38,323 bases of DNA from Ilumatobacteraceae bacterium (GCA_022843125.1 JALHOG010000046.1:1-38323), one strand, 5' to 3'; shown: positions 8,429 through 16,329, counted from the stretch's first letter. Notes: generated by a model from the sequence alone, not told the origin. Made by a program: numbers and translations.

Positions 8429-9379
8429 GTGGCGCTGACCGGCTACCTCGCACCCGTCGACCTGGAGCACGAGCTCCGCGACGAGATGGCCGCTGCCGGG
8501 GTGCGCGCGTCGCGGCGCCCACACGAGCGGCTGGTGCTCAGCACCGACCCGCCGTTCGGGTCGGCGTGGGCCGCCAACATCTGGCACGACGTCGAGGAGA
8601 TCCCGATCACGTCGATCGGGCACGCCGCGAAGGAGCTCCGCGACCGGCAGCGCAACTGGGCGATGTACGCGCCGCTGCACCACGGTCGGGCGAAGCTGAT
8701 CGCCGAGAAGCTCCCGCACGTGTCGGCCAAGCCGATCGAGATCGGCGGCGTGGTCCCGGCCGCACCGCTCGGGTCGTGGACGCTGCTCGAACCCGACCTC
8801 CTCCTCGCCGCCACCACCTGCTCGAGCCCGTTCCCGAACGGTGAGCCGCGGCTCGTCGAAGACCGCGTCGGCCCGCCGAGCCGCGCCTACCTCAAGCTCT
8901 ACGAGGCGCTCGTCCGGCAGCGCCGCTGGCCGCAGGCAGGGGAGCGGTGCCTCGACCTCGGCGCCAGCCCCGGCGGCTGGACGTGGCTGCTCGCGCAGAC
9001 CGGCGCGGCGGTGGTGGCCGTCGACAAGGCGCCGCTCGCCGACCACATCGACCGCATGCCGAACGTGCGATGGCAGGAGGGGTCGGCGTTCGCGCTCGAC
9101 CCGCGCGAACACGAGCCGGTCGACTGGTTGTGCAGCGACATCATCTGCTTCCCGCAGCGGCTGCTGGGTCTGGTGCAGCGCTGGGTCGACGCCGGCACCG
9201 CCCGCAACATGGTGTGCACGATCAAGTTCAAGGGCGACACCGACCACGGCATCGTCCGTGAGTTCGCTGCGATCCCCGGTGCCACCGTGCAGCACCTCCA
9301 CCACAACAAGCACGAGCTCACCTTCGTCCGCTCCGCCAACCCCGACCACAGGGCGCGGTTGGATGATCACCTGTCGTGA
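8429..9379 (+). CDS. RlmM-like SAM-dependent RNA 2'-O-methyltransferase
   Basis: 316 residues. The C-terminal half is an FtsJ/RrmJ-type Rossmann methyltransferase: SAM loop LDLGASPGGW (175-184), acidic residue after strand 2 in VAVDK, and a K-D-K-E catalytic tetrad represented by Lys156 (SRAYLKLYE), Asp237 (CSDI), Lys266/268 (TIKFKGD) and Glu296 (HELTFV). The N-terminal about 140 residues resemble the THUMP-like/linker part of RlmM, which methylates C2498 of 23S rRNA in E. coli, though shorter. The target RNA here is inferred only by family. It starts at GTG 22 bases after the aminotransferase stop, so the two are probably co-transcribed, but no functional link is obvious. Confidence 0.85.
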   Translation: MALTGYLAPVDLEHELRDEMAAAGVRASRRPHERLVLSTDPPFGSAWAANIWHDVEEIPITSIGHAAKELRDRQRNWAMYAPLHHGRAKLIAEKLPHVSAKPIEIGGVVPAAPLGSWTLLEPDLLLAATTCSSPFPNGEPRLVEDRVGPPSRAYLKLYEALVRQRRWPQAGERCLDLGASPGGWTWLLAQTGAAVVAVDKAPLADHIDRMPNVRWQEGSAFALDPREHEPVDWLCSDIICFPQRLLGLVQRWVDAGTARNMVCTIKFKGDTDHGIVREFAAIPGATVQHLHHNKHELTFVRSANPDHRARLDDHLS

Positions 9380-9466
9380 CGGAATTGGTAGAGAGCTCCG
9401 GTTCTGCCCGCTGAACAGGCGTTTCGTTTGCACCCGCGCCACCGACGTGGTGAGAATGCGCAGCTC

Positions 9467-11110
9467 ATGAACGCACGCGCTGGTTCCGGCACATCGGTCT
9501 CGTCGACAACCACCACGTCGCGGTACACCGTCACTCGCAGACCACGGCGGTGGCTCGCGCTCATCGGCCTCGTGCCGCTCATCGGCGGGGTCATCGAGAC
9601 CAACAGCCGGATCGAGACCGATCTCGAGGCGAAGGCCATCGAGCTCGGTGCCACAACGGCCGACTTCACCGCTCAGGCCGGCGCGATCTGCGTCGAGGAT
9701 TTCGATGCGTTCGCCGACCGGTTGCGCGAGGTCAGGGGCGTCGGGTCGGTCGAGCGCGATTCCGGATGCGCCCAGGTCGACGAATCGCCGGTCTCGACCG
9801 CAGCCGACGCGGCCCCATCCACCGAATCGACGCCGGAGCCGACCGCGTCGACACCCACGTCCTCACCGACGTCGACCGCCCCGCCCGCAACCACGACCGC
9901 GCCCGCGGCAGACATCGTCGACTCGCTCGTCGATCGCGGTTCGTTCTCCACCCTGACCGAACTCGTCGGCGTTGCCGGGCTCGAGGGCACCCTGCGCAGC
10001 GCCGGGCCGCTCACGATCTTCGCGCCGACCGACGAGGCGTTCGCGAAGCTCGACCCTGCGCTCGTCGAGCGTCTTCGCGCCGACCCCGCCCTGCTGTCGA
10101 CGGTGCTCACCTACCACGCCGTTTCAGGTGCAGTCCGGGCTGCCGATCTGACGAGCGGCGAGGTCGAAGCCGTGTCCGGCGAGACGCTCGTGATCACCGT
10201 CGGCGACGGCGTGACGATCGACGCGAACGGGTCGGAGTCGGCCGAGGTCATCGAACCCGACATCGAGGCCTCGAACGGCATCATCCACGCGATCGACACC
10301 GTGCTCGTTCCGCCCAGCCTCCGCCTCGAAGCCGAAGGCGCCACAGCGCTCGACGCCTCGGCGACCTTCGACGGCGCCCGGATCGTGCTCACCGGCACCG
10401 TCGACAACGAGGCCCAACGCGAGCTGATCGTCGCCGCTGCGGTCGACGCGCTCGACGGTGACGCCAGTCGCGTCGACGATCAGCTCGCCGTCGCCGCCAC
10501 CCCGCCCGCCGACGCTGTCGACGCAGCCGATGAGCGTGCCGCGCAACTCTCCGGCCTGCTCGCCACGCTCCCCACCAACTTCGCGAGTGGCACGGCATCG
10601 GTGTCCGACGTGGTGTCGCTGCGTGGTCTCGCGCTCGACGAGGCCGCAGTCGCCGCCGCCGCTGCGGATGCCGCAGCAGCGGGAGCCGCCGACGCCGACG
10701 TGCAGGTCGAGGTCAGGCCCGAGGCCACGGCTGCAGACCGCGACCAGCTGATCGCAGACATCAACGCGCTGTTCGTCGATCAGACGATCCAGTTCGCACC
10801 GTCGAGTGCCGAGATCCTCGACGAGTCGTCGACGCTCCTCGACGACGCGGCCGCACGACTCCTGCAGTTCGACCTCAGCGGCATCGTCATCGTCATCGAA
10901 GGGCACACCGACGCCGACGGGTCGAGCGAGTCGAACCTCACGCTCAGTCAGCAGCGCGCCGAGGCCGTCCAGCAGGCGCTCGTCGAGCGCGGCATCGACA
11001 GCGACGCCCTCGATCCGGTCGGCTTCGGCGAAGCGCAGCCAGTCGCGCCCAACGACACCGACGCGAACAAGGCCCTGAACCGTCGCGTGACGCTGAGCGC
11101 GCAGCAGTAG
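9467..11110 (+). CDS. Membrane-anchored FAS1-OmpA domain protein
   Basis: 547 residues. After a basic N-terminus comes one transmembrane helix (about 28-45, WLALIGLVPLIGGVIE). A short BON-like segment follows, then a Thr/Pro/Ser linker (about 105-145). Next is a fasciclin/FAS1 domain (about 145-285, with LTIFAPTDEAFAKL and NGIIHAIDTVLVPP), two BON-like segments (about 290-430, including GARIVLTGTVDNEAQ), and a C-terminal OmpA/MotB peptidoglycan-binding domain (about 432-543, with IEGHTDADGSSESN, LSQQRAEAVQ and NRRVTL). The TM-BON-OmpA plan recalls mycobacterial ArfA, with FAS1 inserted. It probably tethers the membrane to peptidoglycan outside the cell. ATG 9467 is preferred over an in-frame TTG at 9428. 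GAGAAT lies 9 bases upstream, with a possible -35 TTGCAC 18 bases before it. Confidence 0.85.
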   Translation: MNARAGSGTSVSSTTTTSRYTVTRRPRRWLALIGLVPLIGGVIETNSRIETDLEAKAIELGATTADFTAQAGAICVEDFDAFADRLREVRGVGSVERDSGCAQVDESPVSTAADAAPSTESTPEPTASTPTSSPTSTAPPATTTAPAADIVDSLVDRGSFSTLTELVGVAGLEGTLRSAGPLTIFAPTDEAFAKLDPALVERLRADPALLSTVLTYHAVSGAVRAADLTSGEVEAVSGETLVITVGDGVTIDANGSESAEVIEPDIEASNGIIHAIDTVLVPPSLRLEAEGATALDASATFDGARIVLTGTVDNEAQRELIVAAAVDALDGDASRVDDQLAVAATPPADAVDAADERAAQLSGLLATLPTNFASGTASVSDVVSLRGLALDEAAVAAAAADAAAAGAADADVQVEVRPEATAADRDQLIADINALFVDQTIQFAPSSAEILDESSTLLDDAAARLLQFDLSGIVIVIEGHTDADGSSESNLTLSQQRAEAVQQALVERGIDSDALDPVGFGEAQPVAPNDTDANKALNRRVTLSAQQ

Positions 11111-11160
11111 CACAGCACGACCGAACAGTCAGCTCGTCAGAACCTGGAAGGAAGCACACG

Positions 11161-11832
11161 ATGGGGTACGTATTCGGCAAGGCGTTCTGGTGGATTCTCG
11201 CCGCACTGCTCGTCGGCGGGGTGATCGGCTACTACTGGAACGGTTGGCGCCGCTCGAAGTGGGTCAACTCGGCGACGACATCGTCGCGCTCGACAGCCGC
11301 CGCAGACCCCGACGAGACCGCCCGGTTGCGCGGTCGAGTGGCAAACCTCGAAGCGATCCTGCCGGAGCGTGACCAGTTGCGAGCTCGCGTGACCGAGCTC
11401 GAGGGGCAGCTGCGCGAGTGCCGTGCCGCGAACGCAGCCGGCGGCGCTCCCGGAGCGGTCGCGGCCGCAGCGCTGCAGGGGTTCGCCTCTGTCGATGCTC
11501 CCGTCGAGGCTCCGGTCGATCGTTTCGCCGGGGTCGAGTACGACTTCGATCAAGCCCGCGCCGTGCTCGGCACCAAGGTCGTCATGGACGACCTCAAGGT
11601 GATCGAGGGCATCGGTCCCAAGATCGCCGAGCTGTGCGTAGCGGGTGGCATCTCCACGTGGGCCGTTCTCGCCGACACGCCTGTCGGTCGTATCGAGGAG
11701 ATCATCCTGCCTCTCAATGCGTCGCGGATCCACAAGCCTGACACGTGGCCTGCGCAGGCCGAGTTGCTCGCGCTCGGGAAGTGGGAGGCGTTCAAGGAGC
11801 TCACCGACCGGCTCACCGGCGGCAAGGAGTAA
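11161..11832 (+). CDS. Membrane protein with coiled coil and helix-hairpin-helix domain
   Basis: 223 residues. One N-terminal transmembrane helix (about 6-26, FWWILAALLVGGVIGYYW) is followed by a coiled coil (about 52-90, ETARLRGRVANLEAILPERD and similar), a disordered Ala/Val-rich stretch, and a C-terminal domain (about 130-220). That domain contains a helix-hairpin-helix-like element DDLKVIEGIGPKIAELCVAG. Such HhH/DUF4332-type domains bind nucleic acid or act as protein contact modules, and in this membrane-bound form the role is unknown. The strong ribosome-binding site GGAAGGAAG lies 7-9 bases before ATG. It is 50 bases downstream of the FAS1-OmpA gene in the same direction, so an envelope-related operon is plausible. 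Confidence 0.8.
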   Translation: MGYVFGKAFWWILAALLVGGVIGYYWNGWRRSKWVNSATTSSRSTAAADPDETARLRGRVANLEAILPERDQLRARVTELEGQLRECRAANAAGGAPGAVAAAALQGFASVDAPVEAPVDRFAGVEYDFDQARAVLGTKVVMDDLKVIEGIGPKIAELCVAGGISTWAVLADTPVGRIEEIILPLNASRIHKPDTWPAQAELLALGKWEAFKELTDRLTGGKE

Positions 11833-11860
11833 CGCGAGCGAAGGATGTGGAGCGGCGACA

Positions 11861-13012
11861 TCACCGGCTGAGGCGCCTGGCGATGTACCGATCGAAGTCG
11901 TAGACGTTGCGTTCGAGGTAGGAGAGCGGGCCGCGTGGGAACTGCGGGCCCGCTGCCGCCCGCCGGATGCTCTCGACGATCGGCTGATCCTCAGCGTTGA
12001 CGGCGTTCAGCAGGCGCAGCAGATCGGCGACGTAGACGTCGGGATCTGGCTGTTCGGCCAGCACGCTCGGCGCCACCGACACGTCCCATCGGATGCGGAC
12101 ACGATCGGTGCCGAGCGGGCTGATCTGCAGGTACCAGAGCCAGTCGGCCTGGAGCTGCATCACGTGCGTCGGGAACACCGCGGCGAGCACGACCGCCCGC
12201 CGCCAACCGTCGTCGAGTCGGCGATCACCCTCGGGGAGCAGGTCCGGGCCGGACGCGGGCATCACCACGTGGTGCGCCCAGTCGTCGGTGCCGGGATGGA
12301 CCACCGTGTCGAGCGTGCTGTCACCGTCCTGCCCGAACGTGGCCTGGTGCACCTTGAACACGTGGTACGCGTCCATGAAGTTCTCGACCAGCAGCTTCCA
12401 ATTCGTCGCCCACACGTCGACCTGCTGATGGACCGGAACGTAGTCGGCCATCCGGAACGGACCCACCACCTCGGTGAGACCGGCGAGCCGGGGCGCGAGC
12501 GGAGATGCCGAGGCGTCCACGGTCACGAAGACGAAACCCTCCCACTCCTCGATGCGGATCGGCACGAGGCGGTGCCCGTCGGGCCGGAAGGCGACCGCAT
12601 CGGGCGCGGCCGGGTCGCGCATGTACGGCGCGCCGATCAGCGTTCCGTCGAGCCGATACGACCACGCGTGGTACGGGCAGGTGATCCGCTCGATGTGGCC
12701 GCACCCGTCGAGCAGCCGCGCCCCGCGGTGGATGCACACGTTGTCGTGGGCGACGAGCGAACCCGTGGCGTCGCGCACGACGATGATCGACCGCTGCTGC
12801 GCCTCGCTCCCGCGGGCAGGGAGCTCGGCGGTGAGGTGGTCGCCCGGGTTCGGGAGGTCGGCGGCACGGCCGACGCAGGTCCACGCGTCGGCGAATACCG
12901 CGGTCTGCTCGGCCGCGAGCACCTCGTCGGACGTGTACGCCTCGAGCGGCAACATCCGCGCATCCTCGAAGCGGAGTCGTGCATGTTCGGCGAGCTCATC
13001 GAAGATCGACAT
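11861..13012 (-). CDS. Rieske non-heme iron oxygenase, alpha subunit
   Basis: 383 residues. The Rieske [2Fe-2S] domain (about 45-140) has Cys93-x-His95 and Cys112-x2-His115 (NVCIHRGARL and CPYHAWSY). The catalytic domain carries the mononuclear iron motif ENFMDAYHVFKVH with His217 and His222, and a likely third ligand in VNAEDQPIVESI near the C-terminus. Length fits one-component alpha subunits such as the choline/carnitine or aromatic-ring hydroxylating type. No reductase or ferredoxin gene is near, so electrons must come from an unlinked partner. The substrate is unknown. ATG 13012 lies inside the end of the upstream gene (17-base overlap), implying translational coupling. The open frame extends upstream but is antisense-like there. 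Confidence 0.9.
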   Translation of the reverse strand: MSIFDELAEHARLRFEDARMLPLEAYTSDEVLAAEQTAVFADAWTCVGRAADLPNPGDHLTAELPARGSEAQQRSIIVVRDATGSLVAHDNVCIHRGARLLDGCGHIERITCPYHAWSYRLDGTLIGAPYMRDPAAPDAVAFRPDGHRLVPIRIEEWEGFVFVTVDASASPLAPRLAGLTEVVGPFRMADYVPVHQQVDVWATNWKLLVENFMDAYHVFKVHQATFGQDGDSTLDTVVHPGTDDWAHHVVMPASGPDLLPEGDRRLDDGWRRAVVLAAVFPTHVMQLQADWLWYLQISPLGTDRVRIRWDVSVAPSVLAEQPDPDVYVADLLRLLNAVNAEDQPIVESIRRAAAGPQFPRGPLSYLERNVYDFDRYIARRLSR

Positions 13013-13733
13013 CGACCACCGCTCCCTCCCGCCACGGCAGGGTCGAGGCCTCGATGACGAAGTCGCCATCGCGTCGCCGAGCGAACGAGAACTCACAGTC
13101 GACCAGGGCGACGAGCCGGTCGCGGTCATCCCCGCATTCGGCGACGAGTTCGTCGAGGCGGGCCACCCGCGGCAATGGTCGCGGCCGATCGCGTACGACG
13201 ACGGCGGCATCGCCCGCCCGGTAGATCTGGCGACCGTCGACGTCGACCATGTGGCGCAGCGGATCGGTGGTGCCGGCGAGCCGGTGCCACTCCTCGACGT
13301 ACGCGCCGCTCGGCGCCCGTTCGATCAACACGTCGTCGGCGATCCACTCGAGCAGCCCGGGCTCGGGGAACGCCGACAACGGGTGGAAGCCGACCGAGTG
13401 CTCGCCCTCGATCCACTCTGCTGTCGCCCGCCGGACGCCGTCGCTACCCGTCACCACGGACGAGCAGGTGGTGATCGCGCTGCTCGACTCGCCGTCGGCC
13501 AGCGCTCGCAACTCGTCGAGCGAGCACTCTGCGAAACCGGAACGTGCAGCGACTGAGCCACGTGCGGCCGGCAACCGGACATCGGCCATCTGGGACTCGA
13601 GCTGCAACCAGACCACGAGGCTGGTTTCGTCCCGGCTGCCGTCGGCGAACTCGATCCACGCCCGGCGCCAGCAGCCGCGCAGCTCGACCGGCACCATGGC
13701 CCGCGGCTGGGGTTCTACGGCCTTGGGTGACAT
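12996..13733 (-). CDS. Two-domain calycin-like protein (possibly HRI1 family)
   Basis: 245 residues. Beta-rich, with two apparent barrel halves: the first starts ELRGCWRRAWIEFADGSRDE and continues TSLVVWLQLESQMADVRLP. The second starts near residue 150 (GLLEWIADDVLIERAP, GAYVEEWHRL). The pattern 'W.R....dG..D....V.WLQ....faD.R.P' resembles bacterial relatives of the yeast lipocalin-like protein Hri1, an assignment I make from memory. Such proteins have no known catalytic residues and may bind a small hydrophobic ligand. It overlaps the downstream Rieske oxygenase by 17 bases, so the two are co-expressed, and ligand delivery or sensing for the oxygenase is a reasonable guess. ATG 13733 was chosen because sequence upstream is not protein-like and runs into the cold-shock terminator. 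Confidence 0.7.
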   Translation of the reverse strand: MSPKAVEPQPRAMVPVELRGCWRRAWIEFADGSRDETSLVVWLQLESQMADVRLPAARGSVAARSGFAECSLDELRALADGESSSAITTCSSVVTGSDGVRRATAEWIEGEHSVGFHPLSAFPEPGLLEWIADDVLIERAPSGAYVEEWHRLAGTTDPLRHMVDVDGRQIYRAGDAAVVVRDRPRPLPRVARLDELVAECGDDRDRLVALVDCEFSFARRRDGDFVIEASTLPWREGAVVDVDLR

Positions 13734-13780
13734 CGCCGAGCAGCCTCGCAGGCCGACCGGACCGCATGCACATCGACCCG

Positions 13781-13818
13781 AAAACGGCGAGAGCCGCCGC
13801 TCCCGGAGGAACGGCGGC
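13781..13818 (-). terminator. Intrinsic terminator after the cold-shock gene
   Basis: On the minus strand a perfect 7-bp stem GCCGCCG/CGGCGGC (arms 13812-13818 and 13793-13799) encloses a loop that can pair further (CTCC with GGAG). TTTT follows 8 bases later. It lies 28 bases past the cspA-type stop and before the calycin-like gene. Confidence 0.55.
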
Positions 13819-13845
13819 CCTGCTGTGCCGGATCTTCGTCGAAGG

Positions 13846-14043
13846 TCAGATCGCGCGGACGTTACGGGCTTCGTCGCCCTTACGGCCCGGCCCGATCTCG
13901 AACTCGACGGCCTGGCCGTCGACGAGCGAGCGATAGCCCTCGCCGGTGATGTTGGAGTGGTGGACGAACACATCGTCTCCACCCTCACGCGAGATGAAGC
14001 CGAAGCCCTTCTCACTGTTGAAGAACTTCACGGTGCCTTGCAT
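13846..14043 (-). CDS. cspA: Cold-shock domain protein (CspA family)
   Basis: 65 residues, the normal length of single-domain cold-shock proteins. RNP-1 is KGFGFI and RNP-2 is DVFVHHS, both intact, with the standard start [16 protein letters not shown]. It binds single-stranded RNA/DNA and acts as an RNA chaperone in the cytoplasm. ATG 14043 is clear from homology (an in-frame GTG at 14082 would only add unconserved residues). The leader between the upstream small gene and this start holds two inverted repeats (14066-14080 and 14110-14140), suggesting regulation through RNA structure as for other csp mRNAs. A terminator follows downstream. Confidence 0.95.
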   Translation of the reverse strand: MQGTVKFFNSEKGFGFISREGGDDVFVHHSNITGEGYRSLVDGQAVEFEIGPGRKGDEARNVRAI

Positions 14044-14065
14044 AGCTTGTCTGCTTTCTGTTCGG

Positions 14066-14080
14066 GCGCACCTGGTGCGC
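14066..14080 (-). promoter_or_regulatory. Inverted repeat in cold-shock leader
   Basis: GCGCACC-T-GGTGCGC is a perfect palindrome 23 bases before the cold-shock start codon. As RNA it can fold as a 5-bp stem with a CCAGG loop, extended by flanking CGGG/CCCG pairs. As DNA it could be an operator. Confidence 0.4.
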
Positions 14081-14109
14081 ACCCGTACCGGGACCCTATG
14101 AGCAGGATC

Positions 14110-14140
14110 GGCCGTTTCCTCCTTCGGAGGATCAACGGCC
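14110..14140 (-). terminator. Strong hairpin between small-protein operon and cold-shock gene
   Basis: Two stacked perfect stems: GGCCGTT/AACGGCC (7 bp) and TCCTCC/GGAGGA (6 bp, 3-base loop), joined by a 2-base bulge. The hairpin overlaps the stop codon of the 82-residue gene (14132-14134). There is no U-tract after it, so it may be a weak terminator or an RNA element of the cold-shock leader. On the minus strand it hides an AAGGAGGA sequence in the stem. Confidence 0.5.
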
Positions 14141-14380
14141 GGAGAGAAGACGGCGGCCTTGCACCGTCAGCTCGAGATCTTCGAAGTACGGCTTCGGGGT
14201 GCCGCCGCTCGGGACGCCCCACAGCAGCATGCGTTGCTTGGCCTCGGCGAGGCACGACGCGACTTCGCCGGGCTTCCACTTCAGCCGCTTGACCAGCAGG
14301 TCGTTGGTCATCAGACGATCGCTGTCCTCGCCCGTCTGGATCGCAGCGAGCAGATCCAGCAGCTGTCCGCCGTCACACAT
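14132..14380 (-). CDS. Small conserved-looking protein, possible winged-helix fold
   Basis: 82 residues starting [18 protein letters not shown]. The layout (helices, then [21 protein letters not shown], then a strand-like [15 protein letters not shown] end) looks like a small winged-helix module, but I do not recognise a family. It starts 8 bases inside the preceding gene (ATG 14380, stop of that gene at 14373), so translation is coupled. Together they form a two-gene unit that ends in a hairpin before the cold-shock gene. Codon usage and the tight overlap support a real gene. Confidence 0.6.
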   Translation of the reverse strand: MCDGGQLLDLLAAIQTGEDSDRLMTNDLLVKRLKWKPGEVASCLAEAKQRMLLWGVPSGGTPKPYFEDLELTVQGRRLLSGR

Positions 14381-14630
14381 CGAGTTGTGCGAGCAGCTCG
14401 GCCTTGGCGGCTTCGAACGTGTCGAAGTCGATCTCGTCGTCGGCGAACCGCTGATGCAGCGTGGCGAGCTGGGCGAGCACCTCGCCCTGGGGTTGGACGG
14501 GCGCCGAGTCGGCTTCGTCGCTCGTCTCGTCGCCCTCTGCACCCTTCGTCGCCCGCCGCTCGCGCTTGGCTGCTGCCCGTTCGCGCTGCGCCTTCTCTCG
14601 CTGGCGCTTCTGCATCTTGGCTTGGCTCAT
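14373..14630 (-). CDS. Small basic protein with SHOCT-like C-terminus
   Basis: 85 residues. The N-terminal third is very basic (MSQAKMQKRQREKAQRERAA), likely a single charged helix able to bind nucleic acid. The middle is acidic and disordered. The last about 35 residues, QLATLHQRFADDEIDFDTFE..K.ELL, match the pattern of the SHOCT short C-terminal domain (two helices, an oligomerisation module). Function unknown. The start is ATG 14630 with GGAG about 7 bases upstream. It overlaps the next gene by 8 bases. Confidence 0.65.
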   Translation of the reverse strand: MSQAKMQKRQREKAQRERAAAKRERRATKGAEGDETSDEADSAPVQPQGEVLAQLATLHQRFADDEIDFDTFEAAKAELLAQLDV

Positions 14631-14781
14631 CGCTGCTCCGTTCGATCGGCCGGCGGTCGTGGACACGCTCGGACGAGACGACGGGCCTGCGCGGGCATCG
14701 GCGCATCGGCCGGCCTGCCCAAGTGTGGCGACTCACCCAAGAGGTAGAAGCACCGTACCACCGCAGCGGCGCTGAGCCGTC

Positions 14782-16290
14782 TCACGTGCCGCAGAACGTC
14801 TGGTAACCGTGCGCGAACGAGTCGGGTGCCGGGTCGGCGAAACGGCTCCATTCGGGCCGTTCGGCGACCGGATGGGTGACCACGTCGAGCAGCTCGTGGA
14901 ACGGCCCGACGTCGCCGTCGGTGGCCGCTGCGAGCGCCTCTTCGACCAGATGGTTGCGGGGGATGAAGCGCGGGTTCGCACGGTCCATCGCTGCGGCGAC
15001 GGCGTGTGCATCGCGCGACTCGGCATCGAGCCGAACCTGCCAGCGCTCGGTCCAGTCGGCGAGGTCGGGGCCCGCCGCGACCATCGACCGCAGCTGCGTG
15101 ACGTCGGTACGCAGCGCAGTGGCTGCGGACCGGAAGAACCCCGTGTAGTCGAGGCGGTCGCGGTGCAGCAGGTCGAGCAGGTCGTCGAACAGGGCCTGGT
15201 CGTCGTCGCCGACCGACACGAGCCCGAGCTTCGCGCGCATGCCGTCGAGCCAGTGGGCCCGGAATCGGTCGGGGAAGCTCGTGAGCACGCCGGTCGCAGT
15301 GGCGACCGCCCGGTCGGTGCCGCCGTCGCTGCCGCCGTCGGACCCGTCGTCGATCAGCGGCAGCAACGTCTCCGCGAGGCGGGTGAGGTTCCACTGGGCG
15401 ATGCGTGGCTGGTTGCCGTACGCGTAGCGTCCGCCCTGATCGATCGAGCTGTACACCGTGGCCGGGTCGAACCGGTCGACGAAGGCGCATGGCCCGTAAT
15501 CGATCGTCTCGCCCGAGATCGTCATGTTGTCGGTGTTCATCACGCCGTGGATGAACCCGACGAGCATCCAGCGGGCCACGAGTGATGCCTGCGCCTCGAC
15601 CACCGATTCCAGGAACGCAACGTACGGCTGCTCAGCCTCGGCCGCCGACGGATGGTGACGGCTGATCGCGTGATCGGCGAGACGTCGCAGCAGTGCCGGG
15701 TTGCCGAGCCGAGCGGCGTACTCGAACGTGCCGACCCGGATGTGGCTCGCGGCCACACGGGTCAGCACCGCGCCCGGCAGCATCCCCTCGCGAGCGACGT
15801 ACTCCCCGGTGTGCACCACGGCAAGTGCCCGTGTGGTGGGGATGCCGAGGGCGTGCATCGCCTCGCCCATCAGGTACTCGCGCAGCATCGGGCCGACGGC
15901 GGCGCGGCCGTCGCCGCCACGAGCGAACGGCGTGCGCCCCGAGCCCTTGAGGTGGATGTCGCGCCGAGCGCCACTGACGTCGGTCACCTCGCCGAGCAGC
16001 AGCGCACGACCGTCACCGAGACGAGGCGAGTAGCCACCGAACTGGTGGCCGGCATACGCCATCGCGATCGGCGCAGCACCCGCCGGCACGGCGTTGCCTG
16101 CGAGCACGGCAAGGCCCTCGGGTGACTGCATGGCTGCCGGATCGATGCCGAGCTCGGACGCGAGCGTCTCGTTGAATGCGAGCAGGACTGGCTCGCGCAC
16201 GGGCGTCGGCTGCCACTCGACGGACAGATCCGCGAGCTCGCGGGCGAACGAGTTGTCGAACTCGAACAGGGTGCTGACATCAGCGGCCAT
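14782..16290 (-). CDS. selO: SelO/YdiU family protein adenylyltransferase (AMPylase)
   Basis: 502 residues, full length for bacterial SelO, a kinase-fold enzyme that transfers AMP from ATP to Ser/Thr/Tyr of proteins. Conserved residues by comparison with the characterised Pseudomonas SelO are Lys115 in HLKGSGRTPFARGGDG, Glu138 in LREYLMGEAMH, Arg178 in VLTRVAASHIR, and Asp254/Asn255 and Asp264 in GVMNTDNMTISGETIDYGP. All are present, so it should be active. The C-terminus ends FCGT, where many family members keep a Cys (Sec in animals). A short acidic Asp/Gly/Ser insert (DDGSDGGSDGGTD, about 316-328) is unusual. ATG 16290 has TAGCCT 6 bases upstream and no Shine-Dalgarno sequence, so it is probably leaderless. 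It diverges from larE across 39 bases. Confidence 0.95.
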   Translation of the reverse strand: MAADVSTLFEFDNSFARELADLSVEWQPTPVREPVLLAFNETLASELGIDPAAMQSPEGLAVLAGNAVPAGAAPIAMAYAGHQFGGYSPRLGDGRALLLGEVTDVSGARRDIHLKGSGRTPFARGGDGRAAVGPMLREYLMGEAMHALGIPTTRALAVVHTGEYVAREGMLPGAVLTRVAASHIRVGTFEYAARLGNPALLRRLADHAISRHHPSAAEAEQPYVAFLESVVEAQASLVARWMLVGFIHGVMNTDNMTISGETIDYGPCAFVDRFDPATVYSSIDQGGRYAYGNQPRIAQWNLTRLAETLLPLIDDGSDGGSDGGTDRAVATATGVLTSFPDRFRAHWLDGMRAKLGLVSVGDDDQALFDDLLDLLHRDRLDYTGFFRSAATALRTDVTQLRSMVAAGPDLADWTERWQVRLDAESRDAHAVAAAMDRANPRFIPRNHLVEEALAAATDGDVGPFHELLDVVTHPVAERPEWSRFADPAPDSFAHGYQTFCGT

Positions 16291-16296
16291 GCTCCG

Positions 16297-16302
16297 AGGC
16301 TA
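16297..16302 (-). promoter_or_regulatory. -10-like hexamer TAGCCT of selO
   Basis: TAGCCT lies 6 bases before ATG 16290 on the minus strand, matching TANNNT and a leaderless start. Confidence 0.45.
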
Positions 16303-16314
16303 GGGGTCGCGCCG

Positions 16315-16320
16315 TAAGCT
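16315..16320 (+). promoter_or_regulatory. -10-like hexamer TAAGCT of the lar operon
   Basis: TAAGCT lies 9 bases before ATG 16330. Transcription would start about 3 bases before the codon. No -35 or Shine-Dalgarno sequence was seen. Confidence 0.35.
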
Positions 16321-16329
16321 GCGGCCCCG

